Positions 22,265-33,429 of a DNA stretch of 64,000 bases are shown one piece after another. The notes below the pieces were generated by a model, which was not told where the DNA came from, did no database searches, and saw only the letters and a list, made by a program, of their open reading frames with translations. The position numbers and the translations under genes were made by a program. How positions within the stretch are numbered: the stretch's first letter is position 1; every line of letters begins with the position of its first letter. Source of the stretch: Erinaceus europaeus (taxonomy: Eukaryota > Chordata > Mammalia > Eulipotyphla > Erinaceidae); assembly GCF_950295315.1 (NCBI RefSeq), contig NC_080164.1, positions 112,488,447 to 112,552,446 on the forward strand, given 5' to 3'.

Positions 22265-23100
22265 CTGTGTACTTCTTAGTTTCTGCGCTTAGTGTGACTT
22301 TCGTTGTGCCTGTGGGAGGCACTGTGGCTAAGATGTTGGATTTCCCTGTTAATATATTTTGGTTGAGAAGGGAAGATTTTATCCTGTGTCACCAGGCTGG
22401 TTTAGTGTCTTAGATGTGAATGCAAGGTCTCTCTGTTGTTGTTCTAGCCTCTAGGAGGTAGGTAGCAACATTGGAGAATTCCTTTCTCCTTAGTCTTCAA
22501 AGAAAAAGCAGTATTTATCTCCCTAGCCAGGTGCTAGAACACAGTATTAGTTCTCAGTCAGGTTTTTGCCATAAATCCTAGTGTTCCTTGTGGGCAGTTG
22601 AATATCTTAATGGTTTCACAGATTAAGACCCCTTTATAGGGGATTTTTTTACAGTCATTTTTAAATTCAATCCCCTCCCTCAACCCCCCTACCCCCAAAC
22701 TGCTAACTCCTTTCCATACCACAAGAAGTTGGCTGTGGGATCCTGAGCTAATCAGAGGGCTTTATTTTAGCTAGGTTTTTTCCCCCTTAAACAGTAGTAT
22801 GTCCTTGTGGGCAGTTCAGAGGTTAAGTATCCAGATCTACTTTTCCTGCTACAGGCAATGGATTCTGCTGGTAACTCCCAGTTTGGTGACAGTCATCACA
22901 CCACTGACAATGGCTGTTTGAGTCCTGAGAATCTCTCCTTCACCTCTTTTCTATCCACTAACTACATGTATCTATATTCACCTGTGGCTTAGTGAGTTTC
23001 TGAAGAAATCCTGGTTGTATTTTGTTGAGTTTTCAGGTGATTTTCTTTGTTTTTTGTTTTCTTTCTAAATAGGTTAAGTATTTTTTACAAAACTTATTTT
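22265..23100. other. No feature recognised
   Basis: Possibly the further, too diverged part of L1 copy b; I could not assign it. Confidence 0.4.
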
Positions 23101-23104
23101 ATAT

Positions 23105-23367
23105 TTTAATTTTTTTCGCTTTTTTGTTGCCCTTGTTTTATCATTGTTGTGATTATTATTGTTGTTATTGATGTCATTGTTGTTGGATAGAACAGAGGAA
23201 ATGGAGAGAGGAGGGGAAGATAGAGAGGGGGAGAGAAGGATAGACACCTGAAGACCTGCTTCACTGCTTGTGAAGCGACCCCCAGGGGCTCAAACTGGGA
23301 TCCTTATGCTGGTCTTTGCGCTTGGCGCCATGTGTGCTTAACCCACTGTGCTACCACCTGACCCCCC
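23105..23367 (-). mobile_element. SINE, gcgggttaag subfamily, antisense
   Basis: 'ttttttgttgcccttgttttatcattg...acctgaagacctgcttcactgcttgtgaagcgac...ctaccacctgacccc'. Confidence 0.88.
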
Positions 23368-23374
23368 CTAAATA

Positions 23375-23582
23375 ACTTTTTTCAAAGACTATTTTACTTG
23401 ATAGAATAGAGAGAAATTGAGGCGGGGGAGGTAGAGAGGAAAAGAGAGTCAGAGAGAGACCTGTAGCACTGCCTCATCACTTGTGAAGCTTCCCCTCTGC
23501 CATTGGGGACCAGGAGCTTGAACCTAGGTCCTTATGCATGGTAGTATGTGCACTTAAGCAGGTGTACCACCACCAACCCCCC
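23375..23582 (-). mobile_element. SINE, main family, antisense
   Basis: 'cttgatagaatagagagaaattgagg...tgaagcttcccctctgcc...caggtgtaccaccacc', adjoining the preceding SINE. Confidence 0.85.
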
Positions 23583-23834
23583 TTTTTTTTTATTTGATGA
23601 GGAGAGCTATGTGTGACTGCTGTTAATCCATAGCCATGCCTCTGGAAGTCTCTGTCATAGTTTTCTTACTGTTTTTCTTGGTGAGCCTGGATTCTGGCTT
23701 ATCTCTTTATTTAACCTTTCAAAGAACCACTTCTTTATTTCATTGATCTTTTGGATCATCTTTTATGTTTTATTTCATTAATTTCTGCTTTGATTATATT
23801 ATGTTCCTCCTTGTGTTGACTCCTATTGTTTTCT

Positions 23835-26800
23835 TTTTTTTAAAATTTTTTATTTAAGAAAAGATTAATGAACAAAAGCATAAGGTAGGAGGGGTACAAC
23901 TCCACACAATTCCCACCACCCAATCTCCATAACCCACCCCCTCCCATGATAGCTTTCCCATTCTCTAGTCCTCTGGGAGCATGGACCCAGGGTCATTGAG
24001 GGTTGCAGAAGGTAGAAGGTCTGGCTTCTGTCATTGCTTCCCCGCTGAACATGGGCGTTGACTGGTCGATCCATACTCCCAGTCTGCCTCTCTCTTTCCC
24101 TAGTAAGGTGTGTCTCTGGGGAAGCTGAGCTCCAGGACACATTGGTGGGGTCTTCAGTCCAGGGAAGCCTGGCCAGCATCCTGGTGGCATCTGGAACCTG
24201 GTGATTGAAAAGAGAGTTAACATACAAAGCCAAACAATTTGTTGAGCAATCATGGATCCCAAGCTTGGAATAGTGGAGAGGAAGTGTTAGGGAGGTACTC
24301 ACTGCAAACTCTACTGTACTTCTGCTTTCAGGTATATATTTTGCAGTAGTTTATGGATACGTGTGAACATAAGCTCTCTCTCACAGAAACTGGTGTATAT
24401 CTAGGTTATGGGACTTTGTTACAAAGTGAACCACCTGAGATGAAATTAGAGTGTACTATAAAAGGAAAGGTCTCACCCGAGTAATGAAACTGAAGGGTTG
24501 TCATTCCACACGTGTCTCTGGACACAGTCTCTGGACACAGTCTGATGTGAAGCATGTTGAGGTGGCAATCATTGCGTTGGTTAGGTTGTGATTGGCGGAT
24601 GCAGTATTATTTGGTATGGATTGGGAGAGGCATACGGGAAAGTGGGCCCTATCCAAGGGTTCCAGGACTGGGGGAAGTAGGGGCTCTATAGTGGAGATGT
24701 GAGGTTCCTGCTGTCTTAGGGTTCAAAAAGACAATCGATAGTTAATGTTATCATCACATTACTTGTTAATTGGGATACCTTTAAAAAGTCCTTTTGTTAT
24801 GGTTTGCTGTACAGTATCCAGTATCTTGTATATAGCTGTGCTATTGGATGCTTCTAATCTACTTGGTCCTGGCTTTTGAGAGAGTCCACATATCAAATAC
24901 ACAGCCTATATATTAAAAAGATTCAGTTTGTTTTTTGAGAAACTTTGAGACATACAACTGATTTTCCCCCTCTCATATTAATTAACTACTGATTTATATG
25001 TCTACATTTTGCTAGGAGTGTACATAAACACCATTCCCACCACCAAAAGACTGTGACCCATCCCTCCCACCCACTCCCACCCCCCACTGGCCCAGGAAGC
25101 TGCATGTCTACCCCTCACCACTGGGTTTTTACTTTGGTGCCCTACTTACAATTTGATCAGGTCCTGCTTTTAGTTTCCCTTTCAGATCTTCTTAGTCAAC
25201 TTCTGTTGATGAGTGGGATCATGCCATACTCATCTTTATCTTTCTGACTTAGTTCACTTAACATAATTCCTTCTAGCTCTGTCCAAGATGGGTCAGAGAA
25301 GGTGGGTTCATTGTTCTTGATAGCTGCATAGTATTCCATTGTGTATATATACCACAGCTTTCTCAGCCACTCATCTGTTGTTGGGCACCTGGGTTGCTTC
25401 CAGGTTTTAGCTATTATGAATTGTGCTGCTATGAACATAGGAGTACACACCTCTTTTCGGTTGGCTGTTATGGAGTCCTTGGGGTATAACCCCAGGAGAG
25501 GAATTACTGGATCATATGGAAGGTCCATGTCTAGCCTTCTGAGAGTTTTCCAGACTGCTCTCCACAGAGGCTGGACCAATTTACATTCCCACCAGCAATG
25601 TAAGGGTTCCTCTGTCCCCACATCCTTTCCAGCATTTGTTGCTGCTGTCCTTTTTGATGTATGCCATTCTTACAGGAGTGAGGTGGTATCTTAGTGTTGT
25701 CTTAATTTGCATTTCTCTGACAATCAGTGACATAGAGCAGTTTTTCATATGTTAGCCTTTTGGATCTCCTCTGAGGTGAATGTTTTGTTCATATCCTCTG
25801 CCCATTTTTGGATGGGGTCATTTGCTTTTTTGGTGCTAAGTTTGCTGAGCTCTTTATATATTTTGGTGATTAGTTTCTTGTCTGATGTCTGGCATGTGAA
25901 GATCTTCTCCCATTCTGTGAGGGGTCTCTCTGTTTGTTTAATAGTTTCTTTGGATGTGCAGAAGCTTTTCAATTTGATGTAGTCCCATTGGTTTGTTTCT
26001 GCTTTAGTCTTCCTTGCAATTGGGTTTATTTCATCAAAGATGTCCTTGAGGTGTATGTGGGAAAGTGTTTTACCAATGTTTTCCTCTAAGTATTTGATTG
26101 TTTCTGGTCTGACATCTAGGTCTTTGATCCATTTGGAGTTGATTTTTGTTTCTGGTGAGATAAAGTGGTTCAATTTCATTCTTCTGCATGTTTCAACCCA
26201 GTTTTCCCAGCACCAATTATTGAAGAGGGCCTCCTTTTTCCATTTAATCCTTTGGGCCCTCTTATCAAAGATTAGATGCCCATATGTGTGGGGATTTATT
26301 TCTGGGCTTTCAATTCTGTTCCACTGGTCTGTGTGCCTATTTTTGTTCCAGTACCATGTTGTTTTGATGATGATGGCTTTATAATATAGTTTAAAGTCTG
26401 GGAGTGTGAGGCCTCCATTTCTGTTTCTTTTCCTCAAGATGGTTTTGGTAATTCTAGGTGTTTTCATGTTCCAGATAAATGATTGTAGTGTTTGTTCTAT
26501 TCTCTTAAAGAAGCTTGGTGGAACTTTGATGGGTATTGCATTAAATTTGTATATGGCTCTGGGGAGAATATTCATTTTGATGATATTTATTCTTCCAATC
26601 CATGAGCATAGGATATATTTCCATTTCTTGGTATCAGTTTCTATTTCCTTGAGTAGCGACTCATAGTTTTCAGCATACAAGTCTTTCACTTCTTTGGTCA
26701 ACTTTATTCCTAGGTATTTGATTGATTTTGCTGAAACAGTAAATGGGTGTGATTTCTGGATGTCTTCTTCTTCAGATTTAGTGTTTGCATAAAGAAATGC

Positions 26801-27697
26801 CACTGATTTTTGTACATTGATTTTGTAGCCTGACACCTTGCTATATTGCCTAATAACTTCCAGTAATTTTCTACTGGATTCTTTAGGTCTTTCTTTGTAT
26901 ACTATCATATCATCTGCAAATAGTGAGAGCTTGACTTCTTCCCTTCCAATCTGTATTCCTTTGATTTCTTTCTCTTGCCTGATTGCTATGGCAAGAACTT
27001 CCAATTCTTTGTTGAAGAGTAACGGTGACAGTGGACAGCCCTGTCTAGTCCCCGATCTGAGGGGAAATGCTTTCAGCTTCTGTCCATTGAGTATGATGTT
27101 GGCTGTAGGTTTGCTATATATAGACTCCACTATCTTGAGGAATTTCCCATCTATTCCCATTTTTTGTAGAGTTTTGAGCATGAATGGGTGTTGGATTTTG
27201 TCAAAGGCTTTCTCTGCATCTATTGAGATAATCATGTGTTTTTTGGCTTTGCTTTTATTGATGTGGTGAATGACATTGATTGACTTACGGATGTTGAACC
27301 AACCTTGAATTCCTGGGATGAATCCCACTTAGTCATGATGAACAATCTTTTTGATATGTTGCTGTATCCGGTTGGCCAAGATCTTGTTTAATATTTTGGC
27401 ATCTATGTTCATCAGAGATATTGGTCTGTAGTTTTCCTTTTTTGTTCTGTCCCTATCAGCTTTTGGTATCAGGGTGATGTTGGCTTCATGGAAGGTGGAA
27501 GGGAGTATTCCTGTTTCTTCAATCTTATGGAATAGCTTAAGAAGTATGGGTATTAACTGTTTCTTGAAAGTTTTGTAGAATTCGTTTGTGAAGCCATCTG
27601 GTCCAGGACTTTTGTTGTTGGGGAGATTCTTAATAACGGTTTCAATTTCTTTGTCTGTGATTGGTGCATTTAGATTTTGTAGTTCTTCTTGGTTCAG
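23835..27697 (-). mobile_element. Younger L1, antisense, 5'-truncated, 3.86 kb
   Basis: In antisense order it has ORF2 from within the reverse transcriptase domain to its end, a 1.26-kb 3' UTR and an A-rich tail (23835-23860). It is bounded by a perfect 17-bp duplication (gactcctattgttttct at 23818-23834 and 27698-27714), the hallmark of target-primed insertion. It is 5'-truncated and has an internal nonsense codon, so it cannot move on its own. Close similarity to the L1 at 1-2050 suggests a recent subfamily. Confidence 0.93.
25196..27697 (-). pseudogene. L1 ORF2 fragment with reverse transcriptase domain, disabled
   Basis: ORF2p is the L1 endonuclease and reverse transcriptase. The longest open part runs 27328-25745 (527 residues) and shows reverse transcriptase blocks: [14 protein letters not shown] (34-47), [12 protein letters not shown] (93-104) and the catalytic FADD (137-140), followed by thumb and C-terminal regions. 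A TAA (minus strand, 27331-27329) replaces the expected Gln codon just upstream of VGFIPG. A 4-nt deletion relative to the L1 at 1-2050 causes the stop near 25745. The C-terminal piece continues in another frame (25621-25196). The endonuclease domain is absent. Confidence 0.9.
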
Positions 27698-28345
27698 GAC
27701 TCCTATTGTTTTCTAATTACATTGGCTGTAACATTAGATTCTTTATTTAAAATGTTTCTTCCTTTCTAGCTCAGTCACATACTGTTATGAACTTCCCTCT
27801 TCATACTGCTTTGGCTACATCCAGTAACTCTTCCCTTCATTTTTATTTTTCTCCATAAACTTTTAAATTTTTATTTCTTTACTGCTTCAGATGCTACTCA
27901 GAAGCATATCATTTAATCTGCATTTTTTGAGATACTCATCTTTTGTGACTGCATTCTAGTCTCATATCATTATTATCTGAAGAAATACTATTTATGATAT
28001 CAATACTTATTTACTTATTAGAGTATGTTTGTCTCCTGACATAAGATTAATCTATAAGAATGTTCTCTGTGCACTGAAGGAGAATATATATTTATTTCTA
28101 TTGTGATGGGAGATTCTATAGGTGTTACATCTATAACAATTATGCCTTCACTTAAGGCCAAAATTTCTTTGCTGCTTTTTTTTTTTGTCGTCATGATCCG
28201 TCTATGGTGTAAATAGTGTGTTGAGATACCCTGCTATTATTATATTGCTATTAATGTTTTCCTGGAGGTTAGTGAATACTTTTTTGTACTTTTCAATACA
28301 TCCATGTTGGATTTGTATAGTTTGGGGCTGGAAAATTTTTATATA

Positions 28346-28545
28346 CAAGATTGAATACTAAATATTTTAGGTATATTCTAAATATGCTATCTAGGTCTCA
28401 AATACTAAGCTTTATGTTTCAGTGTGAAAGCAGATAGTTACTGTGGTTGTGTTCTGATAAAACTTTATTGACTAAAACATATGTGAATTGATTTGGCCCT
28501 CAAACTATAGTTTATTGACTCTAGGTAAAGTGAAAAGAACCTAGA
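28346..28545. other. No feature recognised
   Basis: AT-rich intron sequence. Confidence 0.5.
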
Positions 28546-28795
28546 CTCCAGGGTCAGGAGATATCACATTTTACCACATACAGTGACCTGACTTCATGCC
28601 CCTGGTCACCACATGAGAACTTCTGTGTGGAGACACTTCACAAGATATGGGCCTGTGCTGTATTGTCTTTCCACCCCCACCTCCCATGCCCCTGACTACA
28701 ATCTTCTAAAAAGAAAAATACTCTACTGATAGTGGTAGAATTTTACAGGCATGAAGTCCCAGTGATAATTCTGGATGGAAAGAAATATTAGTAAA
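28546..28795 (+). mobile_element. SINE, main family, long and diverged
   Basis: '...ctggtcaccacatgagaacttc...' with a 3' extension 'aggcatgaagtcccagtgataattctgg' as in the 8.33-kb copy. Confidence 0.55.
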
Positions 28796-28799
28796 GATA

Positions 28800-29280
28800 G
28801 AAAAGAAACCATACTTCATGTCAGACAAACCTAAATTCTAGTCCAGGATAATCCACCTGTTACCTCTGGTTTACTGGCAAAGTTGCTTGACTTATTTGGA
28901 CACCACTTCCATTCAAAATATGATTCAGATAAATGCAAACATCTCCCGGTTTTGTGGAAATGTCAAAATAAACAAAGTGTATGAGGAATCAGACACACGT
29001 CCTAAAAAATTGAAGACTCTTATTAGAGGGGTTTTAGATTCACAGCCAAGTTGAGGGAAAACTGCAGAGGTTTTCCACATACTTTTGCCCCTCCCCAAAC
29101 ATTAATGGCTGCTTCTGTTGAGCAAGTGATATCACTGATGAAACTCCAGTGACACTATCAACCATTCATTTACAGTAGAGTTCACTTCTGGTGTTGTATA
29201 TGTCTTGACTCATTTATAATAGCATGTATGTGTTACTATATTATTTTACATAGGAATTTATTGTCTTAAAAATCATTCAT
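28800..29280. other. No feature recognised
   Basis: Unique-looking intron sequence. Confidence 0.5.
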
Positions 29281-29283
29281 ACA

Positions 29284-29485
29284 GGGCCTGGACAGTGGTG
29301 CAGCAAGCAGAGTGCATGTGTTACAGGGCACAAGTACCCAGGTTCAAGCCCCTGGTCCCCACCTGCAGAATGTGAAGCTTCATGAGTGGTGAAGCAGGGC
29401 TTCAGGTGTCTCTTTCTACATATCTCTTCCTCTCTCTTCCCTTTCCCTCTCAATTTCTCCATCTCTACCCCAAAATAAGTTAAAA

Positions 29486-29520
<35 letters not shown>

Positions 29521-29522
29521 AA
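29284..29522 (+). mobile_element. SINE, main family, with (AAAT)n tail
   Basis: 'gggcctggacagtggtgcagc...ggttcaagcccctggtccccacctgcag...' and a tail of about ten AAAT units. Confidence 0.9.
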
Positions 29523-29649
29523 CCCAAGCAAACTCAAAATCCCCTGCCCAAGCCACTGGGAACCACTGTTCTTTTTATTGTTTCCATAGCTTTGTCTTGT
29601 CCAGAATGTGGAAGATTTGGAATTATATATTTTATAATCTTTCCAAATT

Positions 29650-29740
29650 GACTTTTTTCCCCAGCCAGGATTATTTCTGGGGCTCGGTGCTTGCATTATG
29701 AATCTGCCTTTCCCGGTTGTGCCACTACCCAGCCCTCTTG
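29650..29740 (-). mobile_element. SINE fragment, antisense
   Basis: 'ttccccagccaggattatttctggggctcggtgcttgcattatgaatc' resembles the fragment at 61.73 kb. Confidence 0.5.
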
Positions 29741-30015
29741 ACTTTTTAACTATGCAGTGCACTTCCAAAGTTATTCATGTCTTTTCATAGCTGAATGCTC
29801 ATTCTTTATCAGTGTTAACAATAATTCTTGGTTTGGAGGTGTGTGTATACACTCCCCTCTCCATTTTCCTCCAGGATTCATCAGTGATGAACGAAGTCAG
29901 TGTAAAGACCTGTGTCATTATTTTCTATGACATTTTCAACTCCTTTTGCCAAATGCCAAGGATTATACTTGCTAGATTAAATGTAGGACTATATTCAGTT
30001 TTACAAGACAATTTC

Positions 30016-30205
30016 AGGGAACCAGGTGGTGATGCACCTGGTTGAGCACACATGTTACAGTGTGTAAGATCCCAGGATCAAACCCCTGGTCCCCACCTGC
30101 AGGGGAAAAGCCTTATGAGTGGTGAAGCAGGGCTGCAGGTGTCTCTCTTCCTCTCTCCCTTTCTATCTTCCCCTCTCTTCTCAATTTATCTCTAATATCT
30201 AATAG
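30016..30205 (+). mobile_element. SINE, main family
   Basis: 'ggaaccaggtggtgatgcacctggttgagcacac...gctgcaggtgtctctcttcc', tail short. Confidence 0.88.
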
Positions 30206-30209
30206 CCTC

Positions 30210-30610
30210 TGATATCCTTTGTGTTTTTCACTGGCCATTCAATAGGTCTGCGGTGGCATGTCAGTGTTGTAGTCTGCACTGTCCCAGTGATATATGGCAT
30301 AGGGCATCTTTACATATGTGTACTTAGCATTTGCCTTTCTTAAGTACCTTAGCCCTAGATGTTAGAGCCTACAATATTGATGGTCCAGTCCTGTGTACAG
30401 ACATTTGCCAACCCAGGAGCTGTGTCACTTTTCACTCTGGGGGAGGCATCAGTGCCCAGGTGTCTTTTCCTCACTCCCCCTGTCTTGTTTCTGTCTCTCT
30501 TCTGTTGGAAGAAGGCAACCCAGAATAGTCAAGTTCTGGCAATGACAAAAATAAGCAAATAGAAGTGGCTGCAGTTATTTCTAGTATAATTATTAAAGTT
30601 TTAGAAATTT
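30210..30610. other. No feature recognised
   Basis: Unique-looking intron sequence; small open frames have no family. Confidence 0.5.
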
Positions 30611-30616
30611 TTTGCA

Positions 30617-30834
30617 TTTCTCCTATTTTATTTATTTTAATAAGTAACATATAGAAATAAAGATATACACATGCAGACAGAAAGAGAGAGAGAGAGTGAG
30701 AGAGAGAGAGAACATGAAAGATATTATAGCCCTTCTCAGCTCTGGCTGATGGTGTTGCTTGGGATTGATCTGGGGCCTCAGAGCCTCAGGCAGGAGAGTC
30801 TTTTTGGAGAACCATTATTCTATCTCCCCAGAAC
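30617..30834 (-). mobile_element. SINE, 'agactctcatgcctgaggctc' family, antisense, with (GA)n
   Basis: 'tttatttattttaataag...agagagagagagag...cagctctggctgatggtgttgc...caggcaggagagtc'. Confidence 0.78.
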
Positions 30835-31069
30835 TCATATAACATTTCTTAAACCAAAGACTGATAACTATCTATGTAAATACAATTTTAAGTTACTTCT
30901 CAGTTTTTATGTCCTCACTTTCTTATACTCTTCTAAGTCTTGGAAGAACTCTTATCTATTACAAGGTGACTTTTAAATACAATTTCAAACCCTTATTATT
31001 TACTTCAGAAATATTATAAATAAAAAACTGCTGTTAAATATACCAAAAAACTAACATTAAAGAGTCTAT

Positions 31070-31355
31070 GGGAGTCGGGCTATAGCGCAGCGGGTTAAGT
31101 GCAGGTGGCGCAAAGCACAAGGACCGGCATAAGGATCCCGGTTCGAACCCCGGCTCCCCACCTGCAGGGGAGTTGCTTCACAGGCGGTGAAGCAGGTCTG
31201 CAGGTGTCTATCTTTCTCTCCTCCTATCTGTCTTCCCCTCCTCTCTCCATTTCTCTCTGTCCTATCCAACAACGACAACAACAATAATAACTACAACAAT
31301 AAAACAACAAGGGCAACAAAAGGGAATAAATAAATAAAATAAAATATTTAAAAAA
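31070..31355 (+). mobile_element. SINE, gcgggttaag subfamily, full length, young
   Basis: Complete from 'gggagtcgggc' to the A-rich tail. A box tagcgcagcgg (31083-31093) and B box ggttcgaaccc (31140-31150) match the tRNA gene promoter consensus. Target duplication aaagagtctat at 31059-31069 and 31356-31366. By eye about 95 percent identical to the copy at 51.25 kb. Confidence 0.95.
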
Positions 31356-31374
31356 AAAGAGTCTATAACTAGCA

Positions 31375-32060
31375 TTATTAGCAAACATTGTTATAATAGG
31401 TGTATTAATGCACATATATATATGATTTTTGATAATAATATATATTATATTTGATAATAATATATTTTTGATTTTTGATAATATATATATTATATTTGAT
31501 AATAATAAAGGTTTGGGGGGTAATTCTCTCATCCTCTTATTAAAGTTAGCTTCAGAAATAATTTCAGTGGTAAACTGTTGGGTTACTTTAAAGATTTTCC
31601 TGGTTTAGTGGACAGAGTTTTGGCTTAAGGACATAAGGACCAGAATTTAATTGTATTTGCAGCCTCTGATTAACTGTGTGATTTTAGGCAAATGAGTTAA
31701 TTTTGATTAGCAATTTACTTATTTCTAATTTGGATAAAGTATTCCTATATTCAATATAGGATATATATATATACCATCCCAAAGATCAAATGCCATTAGA
31801 TATAGAATCTGTTTTATGTAACAGGTGCTCAATGAATTTCCACTTCTTCTTTCTATTTATGTCCATGGGCTTATTTAACCCATCTGTCTCTTCCATGACA
31901 CCTTATGGAAGTGTCCACAGTTCTGAACTCAGTCACCTTCCTCCCCACCTTTGTGTTAGCTCGTCTCTTTTTCTCCCTTCCATACAGTATAAGTGTTTAA
32001 AATGAGACAATCAGTCATATAAGGTCAATTTAAGACTTACAGTTTTAATTTATTTATTTG
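31375..32060. other. AT-rich DNA before exon 3
   Basis: Contains short imperfect repeats of 'ttgataataatatat' (31420-31505). The rest is unique-looking up to the exon 3 acceptor. Confidence 0.6.
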
Positions 32061-32069
32061 TCTTTATAG

Positions 32070-32111
32070 GTTCTAAAACCAAGGAAGGTGTGGTTCATGG
32101 TGTGACAACAG
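32070..32111 (+). CDS. SNCA: Alpha-synuclein coding exon 3: codons 41-55, 42 nt
   Basis: Acceptor tttatttgtctttatag and donor g|gtaagc flank a 42-nt exon. It completes Gly41 and reads SKTKEGVVHGVTT, then gives the first base of Val55. It holds the fourth repeat (KTKEGV, 43-48). Glu46, His50 (a copper ligand) and Gly51, all sites of human disease mutations, are in the usual state. Codon 53 is aca (32105-32107), threonine. Human has alanine here, and A53T causes familial Parkinson disease, but threonine is the normal residue in mouse and many other mammals. The exon is a multiple of three, so skipping it keeps the frame, as in the known human 126-residue isoform. It is the smallest exon and too short to be found as an open frame; I placed it by homology and splice sites. 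Confidence 0.96.
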
Positions 32112-32760
32112 GTAAGCTTTGAGGGGCTCATGTGGTGGTAGTGATGGTGGTGGTGGTTGGGGGGGTGGTTAGAGTCCTTGCAGCCCAGCTCCAGCACTGA
32201 CCATTCAGAATATGATTAGAAACATATTCTGGACCCACATGAGCTTTCCAGGGGGGAACATTAATTTAATTCTTTATGAAATACATGAAAACATATGTCA
32301 CTGTCAGGGATGATGGTTTTTGACCGGACCAGCCATGTCTTATTTCTAGTGCTACAATATTTGAATGCTCTGACCAATTTAAAGTTTTGGAAAGCTGCTA
32401 AAATAAATCGGATAAGAATTGCCAGCTGAAGAGGGTAGAGATACCTTCCTGGATGAGTATGGCGCTATGAGCATATAAGTGCTATGAGCACTTGAACCAA
32501 GACACTGCATGGGGGGCTTCATAGAGCTAGGAGAAGTTCTGATCCTATGATAATCCTATTCCTCAGTAGCTCTTGATGAATATCATGGATCAGCATAAAT
32601 AAAGATTTTTGTGACACACAACCCAAGCTTCAGTCAATCAATCAATCAAGAAATTTGTGTGGTTTCCCTTCCCCTAGTTTTATTCACTAAAGGAATGTGT
32701 GTGGTCTTGGACATACATATACAGACATTTCTTATCTTCTCATGCTGGTGAATGATAAGA
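32112..32760. other. Start of intron 3, no element recognised
   Basis: Holds a GGT-rich stretch (32130-32168). Otherwise unique-looking. Confidence 0.55.
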
Positions 32761-32764
32761 GCAA

Positions 32765-32807
32765 CGTCAGGATGGTGGCACACCTAGTTGAGAACCACCC
32801 TCTCTCA

Positions 32808-32839
<32 letters not shown>

Positions 32840-33000
32840 AGCGCTTTCTCACACACACTTTCCCACCCATACACACTCTCATGCACACATTCTTTCATTC
32901 TCTCTCTCTTTCTCTTATACATACTCCCATGCACACACAAACAAACACATACACTCTCTTCCTCCATCTCTCTCTCTCTCTCTCTCTCTGTTTTTCTGCC
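32765..33000. repeat. Composite (CT)n/(CA)n microsatellite after a SINE head
   Basis: A truncated SINE start ('gatggtggcacacctagttgag') passes straight into CT, CA and mixed repeats ending in a further (CT)n. Open frames here are repeat artefacts. Confidence 0.85.
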
Positions 33001-33429
33001 TGAATGATAAAGTGACTCTGGACCAGTGATGTTACACCTACATAAGATTCTAGTTCTTAAAGGAAAAAATAAAAATAAAAAGGAATTATCCTTTTTCTAA
33101 GGATTACAGTACACTTTTTCCTGTAAAATGTAATAAAATATTCTGATGTAACGTTCTATGAAATGTGACATTTACTTGATGATTCAGAAAACATTTTGAG
33201 AAATACATTTGCACCTATCAGTAGACTGATTAAATATATATATATATACTTTTTTTAACCAGAGCACTGATCAGCTCTGGCTGATAATATACTACATTAA
33301 CAAGACAACTATAATAAGAATGTCCTGATATTAAAAATTCAAGATTCAAGTTGTACTTGTATGAATTTATCTCTTACAAAGGAGAATGAAGAATACTCAC
33401 ATAGAAGTTATATATATATATATATGTAT

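Larger units (their letters stand above)
23640..28345 (-). mobile_element. Old L1 copy c, antisense, split by a young L1
   Basis: 23640-23817 repeats the ORF2 segment seen at about 22090-22250, and 27715-28345 continues it toward the ORF2 5' side. The younger L1 sits between the two parts, flanked by the duplicated target. Confidence 0.75.

Noticed and set aside
31083..31160. Possible functional tRNA gene
   Set aside because: A and B boxes are good, but the sequence continues into a SINE body with tail and target duplications, and recurs many times in the window; the T stem has a mismatch.
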